Assembly: GCA_034189035.1 (NCBI GenBank)
Contig: JAXHVA010000004.1
Span: forward strand, 1 to 64,000
Source of the DNA: JAUXFK01 sp034189035
GTDB lineage: Bacteria > Desulfobacterota > UBA8473
DNA length: 64,000 bases
Direction: 5' to 3'
Made by a program: the position numbers and the translations under genes. Positions 1 through 8,648 of the stretch are shown in pieces (position 1 is the first letter of the stretch; each line of letters opens with the position of its first letter). The notes beneath the pieces were generated by a model that was given only the letters and a program-made list of their open reading frames with translations, made no database searches and was not told where the DNA came from.

Positions 1-1139
1 ATGACAGCAATACCGCCGATGGTGATAGATATAATTCCATTATGGATCGAGTCCCTGCCCAAAGACGGTCCCACAGTCCTCTCTTCACTGTATGTTACAG
101 GTGCTGGAAGGGAACCTGCGCGCAGTACAATAGCAAGGTCGTGGGCCTCTTCGATGGTAAACGCACCTGTAATTTGAGCACGGCCTCCGGAAATTCTCTC
201 TTGTATCTCCGGGGCGGAGTAGACATTATTGTCCAATACGATGGCAAGACGTTTGTTTACATTTGCAGTCGTGATTCTGTCGAACAGCCGTTTACCTCGC
301 CTGTCGAACTCTAATGTCACATAAGGTGTATTGAACTGGCTGTCAATCTGAACCCTTGCATTGGTGATGACATCACCGGTCATCAGGGTCTTCTTCTTGA
401 GTAAAAAAGGTCTTTTGATCTTTCTTTCAGTGAGTTTATCAGTGGTTCTCTGATATAAGATCTGATCCCCAATCGGTACGTTTCCTTTGAGTGCATCTTC
501 AATGCTGTGCTCATCATCAACCAGTTTGAATTCCAATAGGGCAGTCTTTCCTATGAGATTCTTGGCCCGCTTTATATCTTTGATTCCTGGAAGCTGTACG
601 AGTATGTTTTTTTCGCCCTGCTTCTGGATAATCGGTTCACTCACACCGAATTGATCAATTCGGTTTCGAATCGTTTCAAGCCCCTGATCAACAGCATATC
701 TTTCTATAGAAACGATCTCCTCATCTGAAGGCTCCAATCTAACGGAGTATATTCCATCCTTCTCTTTCACAGACAGCTCATTTAGATTGGGAAATTCAGA
801 TTCAATAAATTCCCTGAATTTATCCTTGTGATTAGCGCTTGGGAATTGAGCTAATATCTCAATATCATTGACCCTTTCTAACTTCGTATATCGAATTCTT
901 TCCTTTCTCAGGCTCTCTTTTAAGTCTGATGTTTTTCTTTCAACAGCATTCTCCAGTGCTTTGTCTGTCTCGACCGTTAAAAGGAGATGGGTTCCCCCTT
1001 GTAGGTCTAGCCCTAGTTTTATCTCCTTTTTCGGCCACCAGCCCGGTAATGAATCAATTATTGAAGGAGCAAGATACACTATAGCAATTAAAGTGATTAT
1101 AATTATTACTGCAGCTCTCCATCCTAGGTTATTCGACAT
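1..1139 (-). CDS. secD: Protein translocase subunit SecD (C-terminus off the window)
   Basis: SecD is the inner-membrane subunit that works with SecF and YajC to drive late steps of Sec export using the proton-motive force. Reading the minus strand from an ATG at 1139 gives an N-terminal membrane segment followed by the SecD signature GLDLQGGTHLLL. The frame stays open for about 379 codons to the window edge. The last part reads DSIHNGIISITIGGIAV, which matches the first membrane segments of the C-terminal domain. The start has a GGAG-type ribosome site six bases upstream. SecF would be expected just outside the window. The gene ends the minus-strand run queA-tgt-yajC-methyltransferase-secD, but a 227-base gap before it leaves room for its own promoter. 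Confidence 0.93.
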   Translation of the reverse strand, partial: MSNNLGWRAAVIIIITLIAIVYLAPSIIDSLPGWWPKKEIKLGLDLQGGTHLLLTVETDKALENAVERKTSDLKESLRKERIRYTKLERVNDIEILAQFPSANHKDKFREFIESEFPNLNELSVKEKDGIYSVRLEPSDEEIVSIERYAVDQGLETIRNRIDQFGVSEPIIQKQGEKNILVQLPGIKDIKRAKNLIGKTALLEFKLVDDEHSIEDALKGNVPIGDQILYQRTTDKLTERKIKRPFLLKKKTLMTGDVITNARVQIDSQFNTPYVTLEFDRRGKRLFDRITTANVNKRLAIVLDNNVYSAPEIQERISGGRAQITGAFTIEEAHDLAIVLRAGSLPAPVTYSEERTVGPSLGRDSIHNGIISITIGGIAV

Positions 1140-1366
1140 CTGCCTTCTCCGATTTTTCGTGCGGAAATTTTTTACTTACTTGAACAGTCGATACAGACAT
1201 AGCTCTTTCGCCCAATCTATTTCTCTTGCATTACCTTGAAAAGAATTCCTAGTTTCAAATCATTTTATCGCTATGAAATGGAAAACTGTCATCAAGCTTC
1301 AATGACTCTTTTAAGAAGATAAACTGTTGTCATTGTTCAAAAGCGATGTGGGTTGAATTGGTTTGT

Positions 1367-2002
1367 TCAGTTTTCCACTCTGGCTCCTTGAATTACCTTA
1401 TAGAGTTTGAATGGCTTTGCAGTGATCGTTTTATATATGTCGACCCCGCTTGAACGCAATGGCTCTACGACATTTATATTCGTTGCAAACCCTACCTTCC
1501 AGCAGAAGGGGGAGATAAATTCCTCTACTTTACCAAGGAATCCATTATCACTCTTTGAATGATTCACAACGATAATCTGTCCTCCTTTTTTACATACCCT
1601 TTTCATCTCCTGGCATGCCTTTAAAGGATCGTTTACTGTGGTAATCACATAAGAAGCTATTACTGCATCGAAGGTTTCATCCTCAAATTCGAGATTAAGA
1701 GCATCCATTACCTCGAAGGATATTCTTCTATTATTATTTTTGAGTTTTGGTATCCTCTTTTTTGCCTGTTCGATCATCTTTTCAGATATGTCGATTCCTA
1801 TTATTTTACAATATGGAGGATATAAATCAAGGGTGAGACCTGTCCCAACACCGATCTCCAGAATCTTTTGATTTCTTTTAACATTCAACATGCCAATTGC
1901 CTTTTTCCTTCCATTCTCCATAACCTTTCCGAAGATCAGGTCATAAAACGGAGAATAGAAAGAATAAAGTCGTTTAATATAATCTGAACCGATTTTAACC
2001 AC
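1367..2002 (-). CDS. Class I SAM-dependent methyltransferase, PmtA/UbiE-like
   Basis: This 211-residue protein has the class I methyltransferase motif I (EIGVGTG, near residue 50), the acidic end of strand 2 (GIDIS) and a motif-IV region (DAVIASYVIT). The N-terminal YSFYSPFYDLIFG and the LTLDLYP after motif I resemble the Rhodobacter-type phosphatidylethanolamine N-methyltransferase PmtA. UbiE-like quinone methylases share much of this, so the substrate is inferred and uncertain. It sits 14 bases after yajC and so probably belongs to the queA-yajC transcript. The only available start near the N-terminus is a GTG that overlaps the GGAGG ribosome site, so the exact start is doubtful. Confidence 0.8.
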   Translation of the reverse strand: MVKIGSDYIKRLYSFYSPFYDLIFGKVMENGRKKAIGMLNVKRNQKILEIGVGTGLTLDLYPPYCKIIGIDISEKMIEQAKKRIPKLKNNNRRISFEVMDALNLEFEDETFDAVIASYVITTVNDPLKACQEMKRVCKKGGQIIVVNHSKSDNGFLGKVEEFISPFCWKVGFATNINVVEPLRSSGVDIYKTITAKPFKLYKVIQGARVEN

Positions 2003-2016
2003 CTCCTATCAATTAT

Positions 2017-2337
2017 TTACCCTTTACTGTTGGTGTTGCTTAATCCTGAAATTTGGTTTCTTGAAACCTTCACTCTTACCTTATCTGCAATTTCCAAGGT
2101 AACGATCGTGTCTGTCAAGCCTGTGATTTTTCCGTGAATACCACCTGTTGTTATTACTGTATCTCCCCTTTTGAGATTAGCAAGAACCTCCCTGTGTTCT
2201 TTTGCCCTTTTTTGCTGGGGTCGAATCAATAGAAAATAGAATATCACAAACATCAATATCAATGGAATGAAGGTAACTATACCCGCAGTACCTTCACCTG
2301 TACCACCACTACCCATAGCATATGCAATATCAATCAA
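2017..2337 (-). CDS. yajC: Preprotein translocase subunit YajC
   Basis: YajC is a small single-pass membrane protein of the holotranslocon with SecDF. The product of 106 residues has one membrane segment (about residues 20-40, ending FYFLLIRPQQKRAKEH, the family hallmark) followed by a compact cytoplasmic domain with GDTVITTGGIHGKI. The start is a TTG preceded by AGGAGGTGA at five bases, which is a strong ribosome site. No upstream ATG competes. The order tgt-yajC-secD is conserved in many bacteria, which supports the call. Here a methyltransferase gene is inserted between yajC and secD. Confidence 0.95.
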   Translation of the reverse strand: MIDIAYAMGSGGTGEGTAGIVTFIPLILMFVIFYFLLIRPQQKRAKEHREVLANLKRGDTVITTGGIHGKITGLTDTIVTLEIADKVRVKVSRNQISGLSNTNSKG

Positions 2338-2372
2338 AAAATCACCTCCTTGGTTGTTGTCTGAATATGAAA

Positions 2373-3485
2373 TTATGTTTCATTGATTGATTCATAGTAT
2401 TCCTTTTGAAACTCACTGAACCGATCGTTTAGAATGGCCTCTTTCCCCTTTTTAATGAGTGTGAAATAATAGGTCAGGTTATGGATTGTATTCAACCTGG
2501 GCGATAGTATTTCATTACTCATAAGCAGGTGCCTCAGGTATCCCTTGGAGAAATTTTGACACGTATAACATTGGCAATTGTCATCCAAAGGAGAATCATC
2601 GTCGATATACTTGGCGTTTTTAATCAGTATCTTCCCTTTTGTAGTAAAAAGCATTCCATTACGGGCATTACGTGTCGGCATTACGCAATCAAACATGTCG
2701 AATCCAAGACCAATATATTTCACTAAATCTTCTGGTGTACCGATACCCATTAAGTATCTGGGGCTGTCCTTTGGCAAGAAAGGCAAAGTGTGCATTATTA
2801 TATCGTGCATCATTGACTTGGTTTCCCCCACACTAAGACCACCAATCGCATATCCATCGAATCCGATATCTAGGATTGATCTGGCACTTTTTTCCCGTAA
2901 GTCCTCAAATATTCCACCCTGGATAATACCAAAAAGAGCAATATCTTTCGATTTTTTTATTTTCTTACACCTTTCAGCCCAACTAGTTGTCATTTCAATA
3001 GAATTCAATGCATAGTCATAAGAGGCCGGATAAGGGATACACTCATCAAAACACATCATTATATCCGAGCCTAAAGCCTCCTGAATCTCTATGGATTTTT
3101 CAGGTGATATAAAATGCTTGGAGCCATCGATATGGGATTGAAACCATACCCCGTCTTTTGTAATTTTCCTAAGCGCTGAAAGGCTGAATACCTGGAACCC
3201 TCCACTATCTGTGAGAATAGGGTGATCCCATCCCATAAATTTGTGTAACCCACCTAATTTTCGAATGGTTTCTTGTCCGGGACGAAGGTAAAGATGGTAT
3301 GTATTACTCGCTATAATCTCTGCTCCAACTTTATCTAATTCATTTGGGGATAGAGACTTTATCGTTGCCTGTGTACCGACCGGCATAAAAGCGGGCGTTG
3401 AAAACTCTCCATGCCTTGTAATGACTTTGCCCAATCTTGCATCGGAATATGCCTCATTTTTTAGAAGCTTAAATTGAAAGCCCAT
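2373..3485 (-). CDS. tgt: tRNA-guanine(34) transglycosylase
   Basis: Tgt exchanges guanine 34 of GUN-anticodon tRNAs for preQ1 during queuosine synthesis. The product has 370 residues, the usual length. Visible motifs are DSGGFQVFSL near residue 90, the FDEC loop, GGLSVGE, and the C-terminal zinc site with CQCYTC followed by a histidine about 25 residues later. The ATG at 3485 has AGGAGA upstream. The gene follows queA by five bases, so the two are almost certainly co-transcribed and coupled in one pathway. Confidence 0.97.
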   Translation of the reverse strand: MGFQFKLLKNEAYSDARLGKVITRHGEFSTPAFMPVGTQATIKSLSPNELDKVGAEIIASNTYHLYLRPGQETIRKLGGLHKFMGWDHPILTDSGGFQVFSLSALRKITKDGVWFQSHIDGSKHFISPEKSIEIQEALGSDIMMCFDECIPYPASYDYALNSIEMTTSWAERCKKIKKSKDIALFGIIQGGIFEDLREKSARSILDIGFDGYAIGGLSVGETKSMMHDIIMHTLPFLPKDSPRYLMGIGTPEDLVKYIGLGFDMFDCVMPTRNARNGMLFTTKGKILIKNAKYIDDDSPLDDNCQCYTCQNFSKGYLRHLLMSNEILSPRLNTIHNLTYYFTLIKKGKEAILNDRFSEFQKEYYESINET

Positions 3486-3490
3486 TTCTC

Positions 3491-4555
3491 CTATAATATT
3501 AACATCCCATCACCGTAACTAAGAAAACGGTATTTTTCTTTAATTGCCCTTTTATAGGTATCTTTGATAATTTCCTTGCCTCCAAAAGCGGATACCAGAA
3601 GTAATGGAGTAGATTTGGGCTGGTGAAAGTTAGTGACCAATGCATCAACGATCTTGAATTGATAACCGTTGTATATGAACAAAGAAGTAAACCCAGACAT
3701 GGGTTTGACTGATTTGTCTTGATAAGTAGCAGATTCAAGAGCCCTTGTCGTACTTGTTCCTACTGAAATAATCTTCCTTTTCCCAACAACTGCTTCATTT
3801 ATCAGAAAGGCTGCTTCTCGATTGATTTCAAAGTACTCCGCTTCGAGTACATGATTCTCAATATCCTTTACTCGAATAGGCATAAATGTCCCCAGCCCTA
3901 TATGAACTGTGATGCGAACGATTTTTACACCCTTTTTTTGGATCTCAGATATTAAGCCTTCTGTGAAGTGAAGTCCTGCTGTATGTGCTGCAATGGCCCC
4001 CTTTTTCTTAGCATATACAGTCTGATACCGTTGTAGATCTCCTTTGAAATCTCTGAGCTTCTCATTCCTTTTTATATAAGGGGGCAGGGGAACCTTCCCA
4101 ATCCTATTGAGGGTATCTTCGAAATTTTCATTAGTTTGAAACCGAATAACCGATTTTCCATTGGGGCGTTTATTAATCACCTTTCCTTGGCAACATTCGT
4201 TGAAGAATATTTTTTGGCCCTCTTTTGGATGTTTTGAGGCCTTAATCAGACATTCCCATTCGCTTAGTTCAATATTGTCTTCAATATATGATCTGCTCAG
4301 TTGCCTAAGGGTCAATACCTCGCACTTTCCTCCAGTCTCTTTGGTACCAAAGAGCCTTGCAGGAATCACTCTGGTATTGTTGATTACCAAAACATCCCCA
4401 TTTTGCATATATTGCGGGATTTCGTTGAAAATCCTATGTTCTACACTTCCGTCTTTCCTTTTTACAACCAGAAGTCGAGACTTATCTCTATCTTCTAAAG
4501 GTTGCTGGGCAATAAAGTCATCAGGAAGACTATAATCAAATTCCTCTATTCTCAT
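3491..4555 (-). CDS. queA: S-adenosylmethionine:tRNA ribosyltransferase-isomerase
   Basis: QueA transfers and isomerises the ribose of SAM onto preQ1-tRNA to make epoxyqueuosine. The protein (about 354 residues) carries the family blocks DYSLPDDFIAQ at the N-terminus, VINNTRVIPARL, AAHTAGLHFT and HIGLGTFMPI, and ends with a GDGMLIL block. I prefer the ATG at 4555; a TTG two codons upstream is also possible, and neither has a strong ribosome site, so translation may be coupled to the gene before it. It sits 24 bases after the DUF2065 gene and five before tgt. Confidence 0.96.
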   Translation of the reverse strand: MRIEEFDYSLPDDFIAQQPLEDRDKSRLLVVKRKDGSVEHRIFNEIPQYMQNGDVLVINNTRVIPARLFGTKETGGKCEVLTLRQLSRSYIEDNIELSEWECLIKASKHPKEGQKIFFNECCQGKVINKRPNGKSVIRFQTNENFEDTLNRIGKVPLPPYIKRNEKLRDFKGDLQRYQTVYAKKKGAIAAHTAGLHFTEGLISEIQKKGVKIVRITVHIGLGTFMPIRVKDIENHVLEAEYFEINREAAFLINEAVVGKRKIISVGTSTTRALESATYQDKSVKPMSGFTSLFIYNGYQFKIVDALVTNFHQPKSTPLLLVSAFGGKEIIKDTYKRAIKEKYRFLSYGDGMLIL

Positions 4556-4579
4556 TTTCAAGCTCGAAAGGTTTTTTTC

Positions 4580-4774
4580 TCATTGTTCTATCCCTTTCGA
4601 TATATAGATGAAGAGAAGACCAAGAGCCATAGCGATAAAACCGAATATGCGAAGAAGATTATCCGGTAATGCCGGAAGTTTCTGGATCAGGTTTTTAAAT
4701 TGTTGAGGGAAAGCAAAATATGGCAACCCCTCTACAATCAATACCATTCCGAATACACACAAAAAATACTTCAA
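4580..4774 (-). CDS. DUF2065 family small membrane protein
   Basis: The product is a two-helix membrane protein of about 64 residues of the DUF2065 (YjeT-like) family, whose function is not known. It shows the pattern VLIVEGLPYFAFP, then LPALPDNLLRIFGFIAMALGLLFIY. A longer reading from 4828 is open, but I reject it. The added codons would lie across a near-consensus promoter at 4807-4835, whereas the TTG at 4774 has AAGGGA six bases upstream and gives the normal family length. It is the first gene of the queA-tgt-yajC transcript. Confidence 0.8.
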   Translation of the reverse strand: MKYFLCVFGMVLIVEGLPYFAFPQQFKNLIQKLPALPDNLLRIFGFIAMALGLLFIYISKGIEQ

Positions 4775-4806
4775 TTGAGTTCCCTTGTTGAAGATATTAG
4801 TTGAGT

Positions 4807-4835
4807 ATCTTAATTTTTTCTTAAACAATTGTCAA
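4807..4835 (-). promoter_or_regulatory. Sigma-70 type promoter for the queA-yajC-secD operon
   Basis: On the minus strand TTGACA (4830-4835) is followed after 17 bases by TAAGAT (4807-4812). Transcription would start near 4800 and read into the DUF2065 gene at 4774. Confidence 0.75.
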
Positions 4836-5148
4836 GGATTTACAAGAAGATTTCATAAAAACTGAATATTACTCATCGGACGAATAATTTATAAAGAGGA
4901 TTTCTCATTGAATTAATTGCTACCTTTTGATATGGTACTTGCCGTAATGGGAAATACTGTCTGTTGCCAAAAAGAAAAATTCCTTTGAGCGGTCAACAAA
5001 AAGTTTTTTGTTAAAAGTCTTGGTGAAGTGGAAGATGGGCGATTTCAATTGATTGGGCCCCATTTGGCGAGTTTTGAAATTGCCTGAAGCAAGCTTTAGA
5101 CTTATAAAAAACGTTTTAGTGTAAGGAGAAAAGATTGGAGGTGTAGCT
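4836..5148. other. Divergent intergenic region, no gene recognised
   Basis: This 313-base stretch separates the queA operon (minus) from the PEBP gene (plus). An open frame on the minus strand runs through it and into the PEBP gene, but it has no family resemblance. I see no clear second promoter for the PEBP gene beyond an A+T-rich tract near 5100-5120. Confidence 0.5.
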
Positions 5149-5679
5149 GTGTCTAGGTATGTTGTTTTTATGATGTGTATCGTATTGTTAATCATCTTAA
5201 CTTATGGAGGAAATGCCATGGCTTTTGAGTTAAAGAGTACTGCTTTCCAACACGGTGAAAGTATCCCTGAAAAGTATACATGCAAGGGTGTTAATATTTC
5301 ACCACCATTAACTTGGACGGGGTCTCCACAGGGAACAAAAAGCTTTGCTCTGATTTGCGATGATCCGGACGCCCCCTTTATTACATGGGTTCACTGGGTG
5401 ATTTATGGTATATCGTCAAATGTCTATGAGCTGCCTGAGGGGATAGCGAAGGATAAGATAATCGAAGGGGTCGGAGTCCAAGGTAAAAACAGTTTTCGTA
5501 AGATTGGTTATGGTGGGCCATGTCCACCCGGAGGAAAGACACACAGATATTTTTTTAGGCTTTATGCTTTGAATAGCGCGCTTGATCTAAAACCTGGAAT
5601 AAAGAAAAAAGAACTATTGAAGAGTATAAAAGACCACATCATTGAAAAAGCCGAGCTGATGGGGCGGTATAAAAAATGA
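5149..5679 (+). CDS. Secreted PEBP / YbhB-YbcL family protein
   Basis: The 176-residue product has a signal peptide (about residues 1-24: hydrophobic core then NAMA before FELKS), so it should be exported. The mature part is a phosphatidylethanolamine-binding-protein fold with the ligand-pocket motifs DDPDAPFITWVHW and GPCPPGGKTHRYFF. Bacterial members are called Raf-kinase-inhibitor-like by homology only; their substrate is not established. The GTG start is preceded by GGAGG. It stands alone, with the nifUS genes about 110 bases downstream behind their own promoter. Confidence 0.92.
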   Translation: MSRYVVFMMCIVLLIILTYGGNAMAFELKSTAFQHGESIPEKYTCKGVNISPPLTWTGSPQGTKSFALICDDPDAPFITWVHWVIYGISSNVYELPEGIAKDKIIEGVGVQGKNSFRKIGYGGPCPPGGKTHRYFFRLYALNSALDLKPGIKKKELLKSIKDHIIEKAELMGRYKK

Positions 5680-5707
5680 TATTATCAACTTTACAAAAAA
5701 GAAAAGA

Positions 5708-5737
5708 TTGTTATATTTGTGATAATAAAGTTATAAT
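5708..5737 (+). promoter_or_regulatory. Probable sigma-70 promoter of nifU-nifS
   Basis: TTGTTA (5708-5713) and TATAAT (5732-5737) are spaced by 18 bases, about 50 bases upstream of the nifU start. The surroundings are very A+T-rich, so chance matches are likely. I see no clear Rrf2/IscR-type operator. Confidence 0.45.
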
Positions 5738-5787
5738 AATATTATGAACATTAAACGTATATTCCATTTTAATAGGAGGTGAGAGAA

Positions 5788-6300
5788 ATGTATACAGAGA
5801 TGGTAAAGGATCACTTCAAGAATCCTCGAAATGTGGGTGAGATGAAGGACGCAGATGGAATTGGAGAAGTAGGGAATCCGGTTTGCGGTGATATGATGAA
5901 TATTTATATTAAGGTAAAGGACAATCGTATCGATGATATCAGCTTTCAGACTTTTGGTTGTGGGGCTGCTATTGCTGTCTCCAGTATGTTAACGGAGATG
6001 GCCAAAGGAAAGACTTTGGAAGAAGCCAAAAAGATTACTAATAAATCTGTAGCTGAAGCCCTTGAAGGTCTTCCAAAGAACAAGCTCCACTGCTCAAATC
6101 TAGGAGCTGATGCTCTTCAACTCGCTATAAAGGACTATGAGGATAAGATGTCAGGCAAGGATCGGGGACCACAGAGACCGGAAGACAAACATGAGCATAC
6201 CCATGGAGAGACTTGTAAGTGCCCTTATTGTAATGGTAATGTGGATGAACAATTAGAGTTCTGTTCTCATTGCGGGCGAGAAATCAGTGAAGATCACTGA
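5788..6300 (+). CDS. nifU: NifU/IscU-type Fe-S scaffold with C-terminal zinc ribbon
   Basis: This is the scaffold on which Fe-S clusters are assembled with sulfur from a cysteine desulfurase. With the ATG at 5788 (GGAGG eight bases upstream) the product has 170 residues. The three cluster cysteines of the NifU_N/IscU fold are present: C33 in NPVCGD, C58 in FGCGAA and C102 in LHCSN. After residue 125 there is a charged, His-rich linker and an unusual tail CKCPYCNG...FCSHCGRE, a CxxC...CxxC zinc-ribbon-like module that is neither the central ferredoxin-like domain of NifU nor the Nfu domain. The partner desulfurase-like gene starts 22 bases downstream. Confidence 0.92.
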   Translation: MYTEMVKDHFKNPRNVGEMKDADGIGEVGNPVCGDMMNIYIKVKDNRIDDISFQTFGCGAAIAVSSMLTEMAKGKTLEEAKKITNKSVAEALEGLPKNKLHCSNLGADALQLAIKDYEDKMSGKDRGPQRPEDKHEHTHGETCKCPYCNGNVDEQLEFCSHCGREISEDH

Positions 6301-6322
6301 ATTTTAGTGGGGAGGGTTTTGA

Positions 6323-7489
6323 ATGAAAGTAACAAACTTGGACTATATATCTGCGAATCCTTTATTACCTGAGGTCCAAAATGCTATGTTTGAGGCTATA
6401 AAAGAGAATTATGGTAATCCTTCCAGTTCCCATAATTTGGGCGATCAGGCAACTGAAGTACTCGAAAAAGCCAGAAAGAGTGTCGCCGTTTTAATCAATA
6501 GCGCATTTCCAGAAGAGATTGTCTTTACATCATCCGGGACTGAGTCCATCAATCATGCTATAAAAGGGGTCGCCCTTGCCAATGAGAAGAAGGGAAAACA
6601 TATTGTCACCTCTAATATCGAGCATAATGCGGTTTTGAAGAGCATGCGCAGGTTGATGAAGATGGGATACCATGTAGCTTCAGTGCCTGTAGATAAACAT
6701 GGTTTGGTAGACCCTTCTGATGTGGCCAAAGCGATTAAAAAGGAGACCATTCTTGTATCAATCATGTATGGGAACAATGAGATCGGGACGATTCAACCCA
6801 TAAAAGAAATAGCACAAATCACAAAAGAGAAAGGTGTTATTTTTCACTCTGATGGTGTTGCTTCTGTGGGTGTTGTTCATATTGATGTGCAGGATTTGGG
6901 TGTAGATTTGTTGAGCTTTTCTGCCAATCAGTTTAATGGGCCATCAGGCGTGGGAGGCCTGTATATCCGTCATGGAGTAGGCCTTTGGCCATTGCTTGAT
7001 GGAGGGGCACAAGAGAATGGCAAGCGGGCTGGTACAGAAAATCTCATAGGTATTATAGGCATGGGAGTGGCAGCTGATATTGCATTTCAGGAGATGTCAT
7101 CTCGTATGGCACATACTCAAAGGTTAAAAGAAAAGCTTATCAAAGGATTAAACGAGAGGATTGAGGATATAATCATCAATGGACATCCAGACCTTTCATT
7201 GCCGAATCTGGTATCCGTATCTGTAAGGTATATTGAGGGTGAGAGTATTGTCTTGATGTTGGATGAAGAAAAGATAGAGGTTTCCACCAGATCGGCATGT
7301 GCATCTGGAGCACTCAGGGCCTCGCATGTACTCCTTTCGATTGGGAGAGAGTATGCTGATGCTCAGGGGACTCTTGTTATAAGTTTTGGTAAGGAGACGA
7401 AAGAGGAAGAAATCGATCGGTTTTTGGATGTATTAGGCGATGCAGTGAAAACATTAAGAAAGATGTCACCTCTTTATAAAAAAGAGTAA
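6323..7489 (+). CDS. nifS: NifS/IscS-like cysteine desulfurase homologue lacking the PLP lysine
   Basis: NifS/IscS enzymes use PLP to take sulfur from cysteine and load it on a scaffold. This 388-residue protein aligns along the whole family. It has the histidine of EHNAVL (H101), the PLP-ring aspartate (D177 in HSDGVAS), the KRAGTEN block and the sulfur-carrying cysteine loop RSACASG (C326). At the position of the Schiff-base lysine (normally SAHK) it reads SANQ, so the lysine is Gln203; the codon is CAG at 6929-6931. The glutamine that normally follows the aspartate (DATQ or DAAQ) is alanine (A180). The reading frame is otherwise intact, so this is not ordinary decay. It may hold no PLP covalently, and may act as a sulfide or persulfide carrier or use another chemistry. 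Archaeoglobus fulgidus IscS is a known case that also lacks this lysine. It probably works with nifU just upstream. Confidence 0.88.
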   Translation: MKVTNLDYISANPLLPEVQNAMFEAIKENYGNPSSSHNLGDQATEVLEKARKSVAVLINSAFPEEIVFTSSGTESINHAIKGVALANEKKGKHIVTSNIEHNAVLKSMRRLMKMGYHVASVPVDKHGLVDPSDVAKAIKKETILVSIMYGNNEIGTIQPIKEIAQITKEKGVIFHSDGVASVGVVHIDVQDLGVDLLSFSANQFNGPSGVGGLYIRHGVGLWPLLDGGAQENGKRAGTENLIGIIGMGVAADIAFQEMSSRMAHTQRLKEKLIKGLNERIEDIIINGHPDLSLPNLVSVSVRYIEGESIVLMLDEEKIEVSTRSACASGALRASHVLLSIGREYADAQGTLVISFGKETKEEEIDRFLDVLGDAVKTLRKMSPLYKKE

Positions 7490-7533
7490 AGTTTTTTGTG
7501 CTGATTCCGGGTTCTTTTTAAAAGGTTCATTGT

Positions 7534-8334
7534 ATGGAGCTTACTGGGAAGAGAGAAGCATTTGATGAGCTTTATTTAAGGTATAACCAAAGAGATTTTG
7601 TTCATCCTGATCCACTGGAGTTTTTATACAATTATCAAGATCTGGAAGACCGTGAGATAGCTGGTCTTGTTGCTTCATCTCTTGCTTATGGAAGAGTTGC
7701 TCAAATACTGAAAAGCACTTTTTTTGTACTTCAACAAATGCAACCTTCCCCCTCAGCCTTTCTGAGATATTCTTCGCGAGAATTAGTTTTTGAAACCTTT
7801 GTAAAATTTAAACATAGATTTACGACCGGTGAAGATTTAGCTTCTCTGCTCTTTGGTACAAAACGTGTTATTGAGAGATACGGTTCCCTTTATGGATGCT
7901 TCTTAAAGGGAATGGCCGATCACGATGATACGGTTATCCCTGCGATTTCAGCTTTTGTAAAGGAACTTTATAGAGGAAGGGATATCGAATACACAAGCCT
8001 TATCCCCTGTCCAATGAAGGGGAGTGCCTGCAAACGCTTAAACCTTTTCCTTCGCTGGATGGTGAGAAAGGATAATGTAGATCCAGGAGGTTGGGATAGA
8101 GTGCCTTCATCGAAGCTTATCATTCCCCTTGATACCCATATGTACAGTATTTCCCGCGCACTCAGACTGACAAAAAGGAAACAGGCGGATATGCAAACCG
8201 CTTTTGAGATAACAGCAGCCTTTAAAAAAATTTCTCCAGAGGACCCTGTAAAGTACGATTTTGCCCTAACCCGTATAGGAATCCGAAAAGAAGTAGATCA
8301 GAGTGATTTTTTAAATAGTTTAGAATATGGTTAA
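7534..8334 (+). CDS. TIGR02757 (DUF2400) family protein
   Basis: The 266-residue protein matches a family of unknown function seen widely in Bacteroidetes and Desulfobacterota. Hallmarks are DPLEFLYNYQDLEDREIAG near the start, LASSLAYGRV-like VASSLAYGRV, the CKRLNLFLRWMVR block and PLDTHMYSISRALRLTKRKQ. The final block DPVKYDFALTRIG is also typical. The helical pattern recalls helix-hairpin-helix DNA glycosylases, but that is only an impression. It starts 44 bases after nifS and may be on the same transcript. No ribosome site stronger than AAAGG is seen. Confidence 0.85.
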   Translation: MELTGKREAFDELYLRYNQRDFVHPDPLEFLYNYQDLEDREIAGLVASSLAYGRVAQILKSTFFVLQQMQPSPSAFLRYSSRELVFETFVKFKHRFTTGEDLASLLFGTKRVIERYGSLYGCFLKGMADHDDTVIPAISAFVKELYRGRDIEYTSLIPCPMKGSACKRLNLFLRWMVRKDNVDPGGWDRVPSSKLIIPLDTHMYSISRALRLTKRKQADMQTAFEITAAFKKISPEDPVKYDFALTRIGIRKEVDQSDFLNSLEYG

Positions 8335-8648
8335 CGGACATTTTCTTTTGTTTTTAACATCGTATCAGAAATTTTGAAACTAATTTGAATTATGCTTTTA
8401 AGTCATTGACGAATGAGTTATTCGTTTGCTTTTTATGAAATACAGTTTGTCATAAGGTAATGCTTTTGTATGTATTAGAGGCTTTTCGGCGAATAGGGGT
8501 TTGTAAAAAGGCTTTACGTATAACAAGTAACTGAGTAGCCTCCTCCCCCCCACGTCAATGTGTGGTTCATAATTGAGTTTCAAAATTTCTGCTGCATGTA
8601 AAACGATCGGATGGGGCCGGTTTATGAAACATTTATGGAAGGCAATCA
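8335..8648. other. Intergenic region, no gene recognised
   Basis: This stretch of 314 bases precedes the sigma-54 regulator. It includes a run of eight C residues near 8544-8551. An open frame on the minus strand crosses it, but it has no family features. I see no -24/-12 element. Confidence 0.4.

Noticed and set aside
42..314. Open frame on the plus strand
   Set aside because: Lies antisense within secD, which is clearly coding on the minus strand.
1140..1205. A 23-codon minus-strand frame ending over the secD start
   Set aside because: Could be a leader peptide, but has no ribosome site and no sequence features; chance is enough.
868..1239. Open frame on the plus strand across the secD start
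   Set aside because: Overlaps the secD N-terminus; no family features or ribosome site.
4920..5195. Minus-strand open frame of 91 codons
   Set aside because: Overlaps the start of the PEBP gene and resembles no family.
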